53,409 bases of DNA from Pseudoxanthobacter soli DSM 19599 (GTDB lineage Bacteria; Pseudomonadota; Alphaproteobacteria; Rhizobiales; Segnochrobactraceae), in NCBI GenBank assembly GCA_945898215.1, contig CAMDHY010000016.1:1-53409 (forward strand). Reading direction: 5' to 3'. This document shows, one piece after another, positions 18,525 to 26,296 of this stretch (its first letter is position 1; each line of letters begins with the position of its first letter). The notes beneath the pieces were generated by a model. The model was not told the origin of the DNA. It did not search any database and saw only the letters and a list, made by a program, of their open reading frames with translations. A program made the translations under genes and the position numbers.

Positions 18525-18668
18525 GTGTCCGAGCGCACGACCCGCCACCTGCTGCTGCCGACCGCCGCCCTTCCGGGTGGCCGCCTCGGCGCGCGCTCGC
18601 GGTTTCAGGCTGCGCGGTTTCAGACTGCGCGTCTGCTCGGCCTTCCGCTCCTCCTTAGCCGCCCCTGA
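18525..18668 (+). CDS. putative leucine-rich leader peptide of leuA
   Basis: A 47-codon open frame starting with GTG and ending in TGA at 18666-18668, 121 bases before leuA. Eleven codons are leucine, concentrated in two clusters: LLL at residues 9-11 and LLGLPLLL at 37-44, just before the stop. The stop codon lies inside a strong hairpin (18662-18705). Leucine codons directly before a switchable hairpin upstream of leuA is the classic attenuator layout; leader-peptide attenuation of leucine operons is established in proteobacteria. The ribosome site before the GTG is weak (ctggaa). Residues 26-35 come from a 15-base in-frame tandem repeat (RFQAA/RFQTA). No known protein family. Confidence 0.55.
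   Translation: MSERTTRHLLLPTAALPGGRLGARSRFQAARFQTARLLGLPLLLSRP
18600..18629 (+). repeat. 15-bp tandem duplication in the leader
   Basis: cggtttcaggctgcg (18600-18614) is followed directly by cggtttcagactgcg (18615-18629), one mismatch. The duplication is in frame in the putative leader peptide and sits immediately before the second leucine cluster. Confidence 0.8.
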
Positions 18669-18705
18669 GCGCCGGCTGGCCCTTATCCGGGCAGGCACTC
18701 AGGGG
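18662..18705 (+). promoter_or_regulatory. putative leucine attenuator hairpin upstream of leuA
   Basis: A two-part RNA hairpin: outer perfect 8-bp stem cccctgag (18662-18669) with ctcagggg (18698-18705), and inner stem gctggccc (18675-18682) with gggcaggc (18689-18696) closed by a 6-base loop, with one mismatch and one G-T pair. The leader peptide TGA is part of the outer 5' strand, so a ribosome reaching the stop would open the hairpin, while one stalled at the upstream Leu codons might not. No T-run follows, so the terminating partner, or a Rho-dependent step, is not resolved. Confidence 0.5.
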
Positions 18706-18789
18706 TCGAAGACCGCCACAGGACGACAGAGACCAGAGGTCCGCCGCGCATGAGCCGCGGCCACGACCGACCAGCAGACGAGACACCCG

Positions 18790-20379
18790 ATGAACGCCCC
18801 CTCCGCATCCGCAACGCCGGTATCCTCCACGTCCACCCGCGACCGCGTCGTCATCTTCGACACCACGCTGCGCGACGGCGAGCAGTCGCCCGGCGCCTCG
18901 ATGACGCTTGAAGAGAAGATCCAGGTCGCCGAGCTCCTCGACGCCATGGGTGTCGACGTTATCGAGGCCGGCTTCCCGATCGCCTCGATCGGCGACTTCG
19001 AGGCCGTCCACGAGATCGCCAAGCGCATCGAGAAGGCCGTCGTCTGCGGCCTCGCCCGCGCCGCCTTCGGCGACATCGACCGCGCCGCCGAGGCGGTCAA
19101 GCCGGCCCAGCGCGGCCGCATCCACACCTTCATCGGCACCTCGCCGCTGCACCGCGAGTTCCAGCTGCAGCTCGACAAGGAGCAGGTCTACGAGCGCGTC
19201 GTCGCCTCCGTGACGCGCGCCCGCAACCACATCGACGACGTCGAGTGGTCGGCGATGGACGCCACCCGCACCGAGCACGACTTCCTGTGCCGCTGCGTCG
19301 AGGCGGCGATCAAGGCCGGCGCCACCACCATCAACATCCCCGACACCGTCGGCTACGCCACGCCGGAGGAGTACTTCGCGCTCATCCGCATGCTGATCGA
19401 GACGGTGCCGAACGCCGACAAGGCGGTGTTCTCCACCCACTGCCACGACGATCTCGGCCTGGCGGTGGCGAACTCGCTCGCCGGCGTGCGCGCCGGCGCC
19501 CGCCAGATCGAGTGCACCATCAACGGCCTCGGCGAGCGCGCCGGCAACGCCGCGCTGGAGGAGGTCGTCATGGCCATCCGCACCCGCGCCGACGTGCTGC
19601 CCTACGAGACCGGCATCGTCACGCCGATGCTGCTGCAGGCCTCCAAGCTCGTCTCGGCGGTGTCGAGCTTCGCCGTCCAGCACAACAAGGCGATCGTCGG
19701 CAAGAACGCCTTCGCCCACGAATCCGGCATCCACCAGGACGGCATCCTGAAGAACGCCGAGACCTACGAGATCATGCGGCCCGAGCACGTCGGCGTGAAG
19801 CAGACGTCGCTCGTCATGGGCAAGCACTCCGGCCGCCACGCCTTGCGCGAGAAGCTGAAGGAGCTCGGCTATGAGCTCGGCGAGAACGCCTTCTCCGACG
19901 TCTTCCGCCGCTTCAAGGATCTCGCCGACCGCAAGAAGCTCGTCTACGACGAGGACATCGAGGCGCTGGTCGACGACGAGATCTCGATGCAGAGCGAGAC
20001 CGCCCGCGTCATCGCGCTGACCGTCATCGCCGGCACCGGCGGCCCGCAGAAGGCGATCATCACGATGGACGTCGAGGGCGTCCACGTGACCAAGGAGGCG
20101 TCGGGCTCCGGCCCGGTCGACGCCACCTTCAACGCCATCCGCGAGATCATCCCGCACACGGCGCGGCTGTCGCTCTACCAGGTGCACGCCGTCACCGAGG
20201 GCACCGACGCCCAGGCCGAGGTCTCCGTCCGCCTCGAGGAGGACGGCAAGATCGTCAACGGCCGCGGCGCCGACGTCGACACCCTGGTCGCCTCCGCCAA
20301 GGCCTACGTCTCGGCCCTCAACAAGCTGTCGGTCCGCCGCCAGAAGGGCCGCCCGGCCGAGGTGATGAAGGCGTCCTGA
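18790..20379 (+). CDS. leuA: 2-isopropylmalate synthase
   Basis: 529 residues, full-length LeuA type 1. The HMGL-like TIM barrel begins with [17 protein letters not shown] (22-38), which holds the catalytic Arg28 and metal Asp29. The metal-binding [13 protein letters not shown] and the [14 protein letters not shown] signature follow, then HESGIHQDG, and the C-terminal LeuA regulatory domain (about 390-515), where leucine binds for feedback inhibition. It condenses acetyl-CoA with 2-ketoisovalerate, the first committed step to leucine. Expression is probably also controlled by the leucine leader upstream. The ribosome site (GACGAGA) is weak. Confidence 0.97.
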   Translation: MNAPSASATPVSSTSTRDRVVIFDTTLRDGEQSPGASMTLEEKIQVAELLDAMGVDVIEAGFPIASIGDFEAVHEIAKRIEKAVVCGLARAAFGDIDRAAEAVKPAQRGRIHTFIGTSPLHREFQLQLDKEQVYERVVASVTRARNHIDDVEWSAMDATRTEHDFLCRCVEAAIKAGATTINIPDTVGYATPEEYFALIRMLIETVPNADKAVFSTHCHDDLGLAVANSLAGVRAGARQIECTINGLGERAGNAALEEVVMAIRTRADVLPYETGIVTPMLLQASKLVSAVSSFAVQHNKAIVGKNAFAHESGIHQDGILKNAETYEIMRPEHVGVKQTSLVMGKHSGRHALREKLKELGYELGENAFSDVFRRFKDLADRKKLVYDEDIEALVDDEISMQSETARVIALTVIAGTGGPQKAIITMDVEGVHVTKEASGSGPVDATFNAIREIIPHTARLSLYQVHAVTEGTDAQAEVSVRLEEDGKIVNGRGADVDTLVASAKAYVSALNKLSVRRQKGRPAEVMKAS

Positions 20380-20392
20380 GGCCGGCGCGCGG

Positions 20393-20446
20393 CAGCCGCG
20401 CCGCGAACGGGGAAGATCGGGCGCCCCGCGCTGCACGGCGCGGCTG
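20393..20446 (+). terminator. long inverted repeat after leuA
   Basis: A perfect 11-bp inverted repeat (cagccgcgccg / cggcgcggctg) with a 32-base loop that can form its own cgggg/ccccg stem starts 14 bases after the leuA stop codon. No T-run follows; it may act as a terminator or 3' stabiliser. Confidence 0.45.
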
Positions 20447-20545
20447 TCTCGTCGCGAGTTGCGCACCCCTCACGCCATCGGAGCTTCGCGTTCCGGTGGC
20501 GTTTTCCTATGGTGGGGGACCCTTGCGTTCCCGGGAGTAGCCCTC

Positions 20546-20917
20546 ATGCTCGTCTCGAGAAGGCCCGTCTCGCACAACCGCCCACCTGGCCGCCGTGCCG
20601 CCGCTCCCGTCCTGCGCCGGGCCAGCGCCGCGGCGCTGGCCGCTGTCTTGCTCGCCCCGCTCGCCGCCGCGCCGGCCTTCGCCGAGGCGGGAGGCCAGAA
20701 GCGTTCGGCCCAGCTTAACGCCGCCTTCGGCCTGGGCTTCCAGACCGAGCCCGCCCACCCGACGCCGCAGCGCCCGCCGGCAGCGCCCGTGCAGGTGATC
20801 ATGGCGAGGCCCGGCACCGCCGCCTGGAACGAGGCGTGCGCCGCCCGCTACCACAGCTTCGACCCCGCCACCGGCACCTATCTCGGCTTCGACGGCAAGC
20901 GCTACCGCTGCCGGTGA
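20546..20917 (+). CDS. BA14K family secreted protein
   Basis: 123 residues. A positively charged N-terminus (SRRPVSHNRPPGRR) is followed by a hydrophobic stretch ending in APAFAEA, a Sec signal peptide. The C-terminal motif AAWNEACAARYHSFDPATGTYLGFDGKRYRC is the BA14K signature (named for the Brucella abortus 14-kDa immunoreactive, lectin-like protein), with two cysteines likely to form a disulfide. Start at 20546 is supported by GGGAG 8 bases upstream. Probably periplasmic or surface-exposed. A paralogue lies at 21388. The biochemical role of BA14K proteins is not settled. Confidence 0.85.
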   Translation: MLVSRRPVSHNRPPGRRAAAPVLRRASAAALAAVLLAPLAAAPAFAEAGGQKRSAQLNAAFGLGFQTEPAHPTPQRPPAAPVQVIMARPGTAAWNEACAARYHSFDPATGTYLGFDGKRYRCR

Positions 20918-21206
20918 CGGGGGAGGCCGGCAGTCGACAGTCGACAGTCGGCAGTCGGACGTCGGACGTGGGCAGTGGGTACTGGGCGGTCGTCAGTCGG
21001 GCCACGGGACGCCCGCGGCAGGTTCCCCTCTCCCGCCGGCAGGCGGGAGAGGGTGGCCCGAAGGGCCGGGTGAGGGCGCCCGGCACCGCCGGGCGGGGCC
21101 ACAGACACCGCCGCCCCGCGCCGCTCCGCAGCGCGCCCTCATCCGCCCCCTGCGGGGGCACCTTCTCCCACCGGTCGGTGGGAGAAGGGATGATCACCGT
21201 CACAAA
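20918..21206. repeat. palindromic repeat family B plus heptad microrepeats
   Basis: No gene is visible. 20931-21000 is built from heptamers of the type cagtcgg/cagtcga. 21025-21191 is a large inverted structure: a left arm with its own hairpin (ctctcccgcc/ggcgggagag) followed by gcccgaagggc, and a right arm of gccctcatccgcc..., ending in the hairpin ccttctcccaccgg/ccggtgggagaagg shape. Related elements are at 34222-34408 and 46813-46997. Such elements are abundant between genes in Hyphomicrobiales genomes. Confidence 0.75.
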
Positions 21207-21422
21207 GTGATCTTCGTCACAATGACTCCCCTCCCAAGTCTAACTCCCCTCCAAACTCCGCAATCCGAACAAACGTGACCGTCGTCACGCCGCGAAACGT
21301 CGCCCGCTGGCATCGTCTGGACATGAGGAAACGAGGTCGAACGCACCTCTCCTCAGTAAAGATGAATTCCAGCAGAGGACGACGAAGATGTTCACGAACA
21401 AGATCGATGTGACGTTCGTCAC
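21207..21422 (+). promoter_or_regulatory. three CRP-like GTGA-N6-TCAC palindromes
   Basis: Three 14-bp sites fit GTGA-N6-TCAC, the core of a CRP-type operator: gtgatcttcgtcac (21207-21220), gtgaccgtcgtcac (21275-21288) and gtgacgttcgtcac (21409-21422). The third overlaps codons 8-12 of the BA14K gene at 21388. Spacings of 68 and 134 bp are close to a 1:2 ratio. They differ mainly in the central bases. A CRP/FNR-family regulator binding here to control this BA14K gene is an inference. Confidence 0.5.
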
Positions 21423-21759
21423 GAAGACCGCCGCCGCGATCGCCCTGTGCGCGACCGTCGCCGTCGGCGGCATCGCCGCCTCGACCACCGAGGCCGCGGC
21501 CGGCCACCGCCACCACCACTACTGGGGCGGCAACGCCGCGGCCGCCGGCGCCTTCGGCTTCGCCGCCGGTGCGATCGTCGGCGGCGCCCTCGCCCAGCCG
21601 CGCTACTACTACGCCCCGGCGCCGCGCCCGGTGGTGCGAGCCGGCCTCCGGCCCTGGTCGCGCAAGTGGTACGCGTACTGCTCGGCCCGCTACCGCTCCT
21701 TCGACGCCGGCTCCGGCACCTACGTCGGCTATGACGGCCGCCGTCATTTCTGCCGCTGA
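21388..21759 (+). CDS. BA14K family secreted protein
   Basis: 123 residues. An N-terminal signal peptide (TAAAIALCATVAVGGIAASTTEAAA, 14-38) precedes a His-rich stretch (HRHHHYW) and a second Gly/Ala-rich hydrophobic segment (AAAAGAFGFAAGAIVGGALA), which may be a membrane anchor. The C-terminal BA14K motif is clear: KWYAYCSARYRSFDAGSGTYVGYDGRRHFC. It shares that motif with the protein at 20546 but the rest is unrelated. AGAGGA lies before the ATG. The upstream region has CRP-like palindromes, suggesting regulated expression unlike its neighbour. Confidence 0.87.
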   Translation: MFTNKIDVTFVTKTAAAIALCATVAVGGIAASTTEAAAGHRHHHYWGGNAAAAGAFGFAAGAIVGGALAQPRYYYAPAPRPVVRAGLRPWSRKWYAYCSARYRSFDAGSGTYVGYDGRRHFCR

Positions 21760-21769
21760 CGCGGTCGCG

Positions 21770-21844
21770 GTCTCGCGGCGAGCCCCGAACCGGTCCCAGC
21801 CCCAGAGTGGGGCGGCGCCGAAGAACCCGGCTCCGCCGCGAGAC
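21770..21844 (+). terminator. nested inverted repeats after the second BA14K gene
   Basis: Outer arms of 15-16 bases (21770-21784 and 21829-21844) pair with a single bulge, starting 10 bases after the BA14K stop. Inside the loop is a second perfect hairpin, gccccagagtggggc at 21799-21813. The cloverleaf-like structure has no T-run. It may terminate or stabilise the BA14K message. Confidence 0.45.
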
Positions 21845-22032
21845 GGCACCCGATCGCCAGCGCCCACCGTGGCGCGGGACGACGCGGGACAGGCCCCTGC
21901 CATCGGCCGAGTGAACCTATCGGGCCAGATGCTCTGCACAGGCCTCGAGCGGGCCGTCCGGAAGGTCGGTCGCTCCCACCCGTGATCGCTGGATCCGCGC
22001 GCCACCTCGTCTTCATCTGAGGGGAGGCTCGC

Positions 22033-22878
22033 ATGAACTACGCCGTCAAGGACCACCGCGTGAAGCGCGGCACCAGCGCCGTCGACTTCACCGCCACGCC
22101 CAACAAGGGCGGCACCATCACGCCGGAGGCGATCGTCCTGCACGACACCGCCGGCCGCCTCGACCACGCCTCGTCGGTCAGCTGGCTGTGCAATCCGGCC
22201 GCCAAGGCGAGCGCCCACTTCGTCGTCGGCCGCGCCGGCGAGGTCGTGCAGCTCGCGCCGACCAACGTCTCGACCTGGCACGCCGGCGCCTCGAGCTTCA
22301 ACGGCCGCTCGAACGTCAACGGCTTCTCGATCGGCATCGAGATCGTCAATCCGGGCATCATGCAGGGTGCGCCCGGCAACGGCGCCCGCGCCTGGTTCGG
22401 GCAGGTCTTCCCGACCGCCGAACACGGCATCGAGCACCGCGCCACGCCGCAGCACGGCGCCGGCCTGTGGATGCCCTACACGGAAGTCCAGATCGAGACG
22501 GTGGCAGCCCTCTGCCTCGCTCTGCGCGAGGCCTATCCGTCGATCGCCGCCCTCACCACCCACTGGGCGATCTCGCCCGGCCGCAAGGTCGACACCAACC
22601 CGCTGTTCCCGCTCGACCATGTCCGCGCCCGCGTCATGGGCCGGCAGGACGTGCCGTCCCACGGCGACGACACCGACGCCGTCACCACCGTCGGCGTCAA
22701 CCTGCGCCGCTGGCCGAGCCTCGGCGACAACGTCATCGAGGTCTTGCCGACGGGCAAACGGGTGCGCATCGTGCGCTCCGGCGTCTTTACCAACGGCGAC
22801 GAGACGGCGCGCTGGTTCCTCGCCGCCACCGGCGACAACGAGGGCTGGGTGCACGGCACCTATCTCGACCTCGACTGA
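22033..22878 (+). CDS. N-acetylmuramoyl-L-alanine amidase with SH3-like domain
   Basis: 281 residues. The Amidase_2/PGRP domain (about 30-205) has the zinc ligands expected: His37 in AIVLHDTAG, a second His in TTHWAISPGRK, and Asp in KVDTNPLFP. It cleaves the bond between MurNAc and L-Ala in peptidoglycan. The C-terminal 65 residues (VGVNLRRWPS...EGWVHGTYLDL) form an SH3-like cell-wall-binding domain. There is no signal peptide, so export would need a holin-like or other route, as for phage endolysins, or the enzyme recycles cytosolic muropeptides. GGGAGG precedes the ATG. A two-TM protein follows 238 bases downstream. Confidence 0.88.
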   Translation: MNYAVKDHRVKRGTSAVDFTATPNKGGTITPEAIVLHDTAGRLDHASSVSWLCNPAAKASAHFVVGRAGEVVQLAPTNVSTWHAGASSFNGRSNVNGFSIGIEIVNPGIMQGAPGNGARAWFGQVFPTAEHGIEHRATPQHGAGLWMPYTEVQIETVAALCLALREAYPSIAALTTHWAISPGRKVDTNPLFPLDHVRARVMGRQDVPSHGDDTDAVTTVGVNLRRWPSLGDNVIEVLPTGKRVRIVRSGVFTNGDETARWFLAATGDNEGWVHGTYLDLD

Positions 22879-23116
22879 GGTCGGCCCGTCACGCGCCGGC
22901 CGCCCACGCGGCCGGCCGGTCGCCGGCCGGCTCGCCAGCTCGAGCCGCTGGCTCGTTTCGAGTTCTTTCGTGCGTTCGATCGGCGGGAGGCGCCGAAATC
23001 GCCTGTCCGGCGACGGCCGTCCCGCATCCGCCGCTCGGCGGCCTTGGATCCCCGCCGGGGATCTCCGCCGATGGCGAGGGCGAGGCGTCCGCCTCGTCGA
23101 GGGGGAGGATTTGGTC

Positions 23117-23692
23117 ATGGAAGCTCTGAAAGCCATCGTCGACAACGCGCCGGCGATCATCGGTGCGGCGAGCCAGTCCAAATTCGGCATCGTCGCGCTC
23201 GTCTGCCTGGTCATCGCGGTCGCGACGATCGTCTATCTCGCCAGCACGCCGAAGACGTCGCCCTGGCTCGGCCTCGCGGCGCTGGCGCTCCTGATGTTCG
23301 GCACCCTCGGTCTGTCGGTGGTGTCCTTCTATTTCGGCGCCGACCGCGCCTTCAATCTCGCGGAGGCGCGCGTCATCACCTTCAAGACGCCGTTCTACGA
23401 CACGAACACCCGGCGGTACCGGCTTCTCGACGCCACCATCACCCGCATCGACGGACCGGTGACGGTCTGGCGCGAGCTGCAGGAGCGGCCGGACGGAAAC
23501 GCCGAGTTCAAGCACGTCATCAAGGCGATCGAGCCGGATCGCATCGTCTTCGGCCGGGCGCCAAACGGCAGCGGCCAGACCACCGACACCACCGAGCTCG
23601 CCGTCTATCTCGAGGATCGCGAGCTGTGCTTCCGGTCCGATCCGGACGCGAGCACCTGGGAGTGCCCCTACGCCCTAGCCGCCATCCAGTGA
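23117..23692 (+). CDS. membrane protein of unknown function
   Basis: 191 residues, not recognised. Two hydrophobic helices lie near the N-terminus (about 25-45, FGIVALVCLVIAVATIVYLA, and 52-75, WLGLAALALLMFGTLGLSVVSFYF), followed by a soluble domain of about 115 residues (FNLAEARVITFKTPFYDTNTRRYRLLDATITRIDG...). Two cysteines near the end (ELC, WEC) could form a disulfide if the domain is periplasmic. The ribosome site GGAGG is excellent, so it is surely expressed. It follows the amidase on the same strand; whether the two work together is open. Confidence 0.75.
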   Translation: MEALKAIVDNAPAIIGAASQSKFGIVALVCLVIAVATIVYLASTPKTSPWLGLAALALLMFGTLGLSVVSFYFGADRAFNLAEARVITFKTPFYDTNTRRYRLLDATITRIDGPVTVWRELQERPDGNAEFKHVIKAIEPDRIVFGRAPNGSGQTTDTTELAVYLEDRELCFRSDPDASTWECPYALAAIQ

Positions 23693-23884
23693 GGGCGGGG
23701 AAGAGGGGAGGGCGGAGCGGACGAGCCGCTTCGCCCTTCTTTCGCGTGTCGCAGCCGCCGCTCGCCCGGCCTTCTCTCGCCCCGCCGCCGGGTCCCGACG
23801 ATTGCAGAGCTTGCCGCCTTCTCCGCCGCCGTCTACGTCATCGCGACTTGTTGGCGTTTGCGAGATTGAGAAGGATCGCCCGAG

Positions 23885-24331
23885 ATGACGGATTCGACCA
23901 CCCGCGACAAACTCGTGATTCCCGTCTTCGGGCCGATCTACCGGCTTATGTCGGGTCCGGCCGAAACGCTGCTGCGGGTCGTCTGCGGCGTCGCGCTGGT
24001 GGTGCACGGCCTGCCGAAGATCCTCGACCCGTTCGGCGCCGCCGGCATGGTCGAGAGCATCGGCTTCTGGCCGGGGTGGTTCTGGTCGGTGCTGCTCGCC
24101 GTCGGCGAGCTCGGCAGCGGCGTGCTCCTGATCATCGGCTTCCTGACGCGGCCGGCGGCGGTGGTCGCCACCGTCATCCTGCTCGTCACCGTCTACTTCC
24201 ACTGGATCCAGCTCGACCAGGGCTGGGCCGGCTCGGAGAAGTCGATCCTGTGGGCGGCGGTGACGATCTTCTTCGCCGTCAATGGCGCCCGCACGCTGTC
24301 GGTCGACCGCATCATCGGCCGCCATTTCTGA
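23885..24331 (+). CDS. DoxX family membrane protein
   Basis: 148 residues with four hydrophobic helices. The DoxX signature is visible: LLRVVCGVALVVHGLPKIL in helix 1 and the GELGSGVLLIIGFLTRPAAVV segment in helices 2-3. AAGGAT sits before the ATG. DoxX-like proteins are inner-membrane proteins, some linked to oxidative-stress or quinone metabolism; the function here is not known. It converges on the homospermidine synthase gene with a strong hairpin between them. Confidence 0.88.
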   Translation: MTDSTTRDKLVIPVFGPIYRLMSGPAETLLRVVCGVALVVHGLPKILDPFGAAGMVESIGFWPGWFWSVLLAVGELGSGVLLIIGFLTRPAAVVATVILLVTVYFHWIQLDQGWAGSEKSILWAAVTIFFAVNGARTLSVDRIIGRHF

Positions 24332-24354
24332 GAAGAGCAGCTCCGAGACGAGAC

Positions 24355-24382
24355 GGCGCCGGCGGGTTTCCCGCCCGGCGCC
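24355..24382. terminator. bidirectional terminator-like hairpin between DoxX and hss
   Basis: ggcgccggcggg, a ttt loop, and cccgcccggcgcc form a 12-bp GC stem with one bulge, lying between two convergent genes. A 12-bp direct repeat (gcctcagcgcac at 24389-24400 and 24409-24420, 20-bp period) duplicates the hss stop-codon context beside it. No long T-run on either strand. Confidence 0.5.
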
Positions 24383-24411
24383 GCTTCGGCCTCAGCGCAC
24401 CAAAAGGCGCC

Positions 24412-25842
24412 TCAGCGCACGAGAATGTTGCGGAACTGCCAGGGGTCCTCGTGGTCGAGGTCCTCGGGGAACAGGGCGCCGCGGCCGTCGAGCGGCGTCC
24501 AGTCGGTGTAGACGCCGACGATCGGCCCGAGATAGGGCCGCTGCACCGCAAGGCAGCGGGCGAAGTCCATCTCGTCGGCCTCGACGATGCCCGCTTCCGG
24601 GTTCTCCAGTGCCCACACCATGCCGGCGAACACCGCCGAGGTGACCTGCATGCCGGTGGCGTTCTGGTAGGGGGCGAGTTCGCGCGCGGCCTCGATCTGC
24701 AGCTGCGAGCCGTACCAGTAGGCGTTCTTGGCGTGGCCGTAGAGGAGCACGCCGAGCTCGTCGCCGCCGTCGACGATCTCGTCCTCGGTGAGGATGTGCC
24801 AGGACGACTGCATCTGGCCGCCCGAGCCGAACATCTCGTGCAGCGACAGCACGGCGTCGTTGGAGGGGTGGTAGGCGTAATGGCAGGTCGGACGGTAGAC
24901 GACCTCGCCGCCCTCCCGCAGCGTGAAGTAGTCGGAAATCGAGATCGCCTCGTTGTGGGTGACGAGGAAGCCGAACTGCGGGCCCGGCGTCGGGCACCAG
25001 GTGCGCACGCGCGTGTCGGCGCCGGGCTGCATCAGGTAGATCGCCGCGCCGCAGCCGGTCTCGTGGGTGCGCCCGGTCTCCGGCATCCAGCGCTCGTGGG
25101 TGCCCCAACCGAGCTCGGCCGGCTGCAGGCCTTCCGAGACGAAGCCCTCCACCGACCAGGTGTTGATGAACTTGTCGCGCGGCTTCGGGTTGCGCGCCCG
25201 CTGGGTGTCGCGCTCGGCGACGTGCACGCCCTTGACGCCGAGGTCGCGGGCGAGCCGCGCCCAGCCGTCCTTGTCGGTCGGCGTCGGGTCGCTGCGGCCG
25301 AGGTCGGCCGACAGGTTGACGAGCGCCTGCTTGACGAACCACGACACCATGCCGGGGTTGGCGCCGCAGCAGGAGACCGCGGTCGGTCCGCCGGGCGAGC
25401 GGGTGCGGGCGTCGAGCACGCGCTGGCGCAGCGCATAGTTGGAGCGCTCGCCGGGGCCCATCGACGTGTCGAAGTAGAAGCCCTTCCACGGCTCGGCGAC
25501 GGTGTCGATGTAGAGCGCGCCGAGCTCGCGGCAGAGCTCGAGGATCGCCACCGACGAGACGTCGACCGAGAGGTTGACGCAGAAGCCGCGGCCGCCACCG
25601 GACGTCAGCAGCGGCGCAAGCAGGGCGCGGTAGTTGTCCTTCGTCACCTCGGCCTGGACGAAGCGGACGCCGTGGCGGTCGAGCAGGCCCTTGTGGCTGG
25701 CGTCGGGGTCGATCACCACCATGCGGGCGCGGTCGTACTCGAAGTGCCGCTCGATCAGGGGCAGCGTGCCGCGGCCGATGGAGCCGAAGCCGATCATCAC
25801 GATCGGGCCGTCGATGCGGCCGTGGATGGTGTTCTCGCTCAT
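24412..25842 (-). CDS. hss: homospermidine synthase
   Basis: 476 residues, almost identical in length to the structurally characterised Blastochloris viridis enzyme. The N-terminal Rossmann motif GPIVMIGFGSIGRGTLPLI binds NAD+. Saccharopine-dehydrogenase-like segments follow, with the conserved VSCCGANPGMVSWFVKQAL and THETGCGAAIYLMQPG blocks. It makes sym-homospermidine from putrescine (two putrescine, or putrescine plus spermidine) in the cytosol. Homospermidine is a main polyamine in many alphaproteobacteria. I use the ATG at 25842, preceded by a G-run; an extension to 25932 is less likely. A near-perfect 13-base direct repeat (25857-25869, 25876-25888) lies in its promoter region. Confidence 0.95.
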   Translation of the reverse strand: MSENTIHGRIDGPIVMIGFGSIGRGTLPLIERHFEYDRARMVVIDPDASHKGLLDRHGVRFVQAEVTKDNYRALLAPLLTSGGGRGFCVNLSVDVSSVAILELCRELGALYIDTVAEPWKGFYFDTSMGPGERSNYALRQRVLDARTRSPGGPTAVSCCGANPGMVSWFVKQALVNLSADLGRSDPTPTDKDGWARLARDLGVKGVHVAERDTQRARNPKPRDKFINTWSVEGFVSEGLQPAELGWGTHERWMPETGRTHETGCGAAIYLMQPGADTRVRTWCPTPGPQFGFLVTHNEAISISDYFTLREGGEVVYRPTCHYAYHPSNDAVLSLHEMFGSGGQMQSSWHILTEDEIVDGGDELGVLLYGHAKNAYWYGSQLQIEAARELAPYQNATGMQVTSAVFAGMVWALENPEAGIVEADEMDFARCLAVQRPYLGPIVGVYTDWTPLDGRGALFPEDLDHEDPWQFRNILVR

Positions 25843-26154
25843 GTCGAGCCCCCTTATTCTGCAGGCACCGGGATTTTCTGCGGGCACCAAGCCGCCGCAC
25901 GCGGCGACGGCCGTTTCTGAAGCGTGTTCCATGACGGGTCAATGACGCAGCACTGTGGCGGCCCGCGGTTCGTCCATCGACGCCGCGCCGGACATGGCGG
26001 TGCGGACAGCGGGGCAGACGGCGGGTGCCTTCACGTCGGGTCGACGGCAACGGCTAAAACGCCGCTGCTCGCCGACGGAACCGCCGACCGTCCACCGACG
26101 TTCACGCTGCACGACCGGCGATCCCGCCGGCTCGCCAATTTTCGGAGATGTTCC
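25843..26154. promoter_or_regulatory. divergent hss / entericidin intergenic region
   Basis: 312 bases without a visible gene. Close to hss there is a direct repeat, ttctgcaggcacc (25857-25869) and ttctgcgggcacc (25876-25888), with a 19-bp period, which could be an operator. No clear promoter boxes; an open frame running into the entericidin gene from 25924 has no protein-like features. Confidence 0.35.
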
Positions 26155-26292
26155 ATGAGCTTGCGCCCGTTCGCGGCGATCGCCGTCGCTTGCCTTCTCG
26201 CCTTCGGCGTCGCCGCCTGCGACAACACCGTCCGCGGCGCCGGCAAGGACATCAACCAGACCGCCGACGCCGTCGGCGACTCGGTGAACTGA
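26155..26292 (+). CDS. entericidin-type small lipoprotein
   Basis: 45 residues. The signal sequence (LRPFAAIAVACLLAFGVAAC) ends in a lipobox with the lipidated Cys22. The short mature part DNTVRGAGKDINQTADAVGDSV matches the entericidin A/B family (CNTxxGxGKD pattern). In E. coli the EcnA/EcnB pair is described as an antidote/toxin pair; single copies like this are common in Hyphomicrobiales and have no proven toxic role. A GGAG ribosome site stands 7 bases before the ATG. It is easily missed because the frame is short. Confidence 0.85.
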   Translation: MSLRPFAAIAVACLLAFGVAACDNTVRGAGKDINQTADAVGDSVN

Positions 26293-26296
26293 CGAC

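Noticed and set aside
20918-21206. tRNA or other structured RNA gene
   Set aside because: The strong folding comes from palindromic repeats; no cloverleaf with conserved tRNA bases is found.
23044-25920. Very long open frame on the plus strand across DoxX and antisense to hss
   Set aside because: Its sequence is low-complexity Arg/Ala/Gly-rich and antisense to clear homologues; long antisense frames are expected at this GC content.
26155-26292. Entericidin as an active toxin-antitoxin system
   Set aside because: Only one entericidin-like gene is present and such singletons are common; no second partner is visible.
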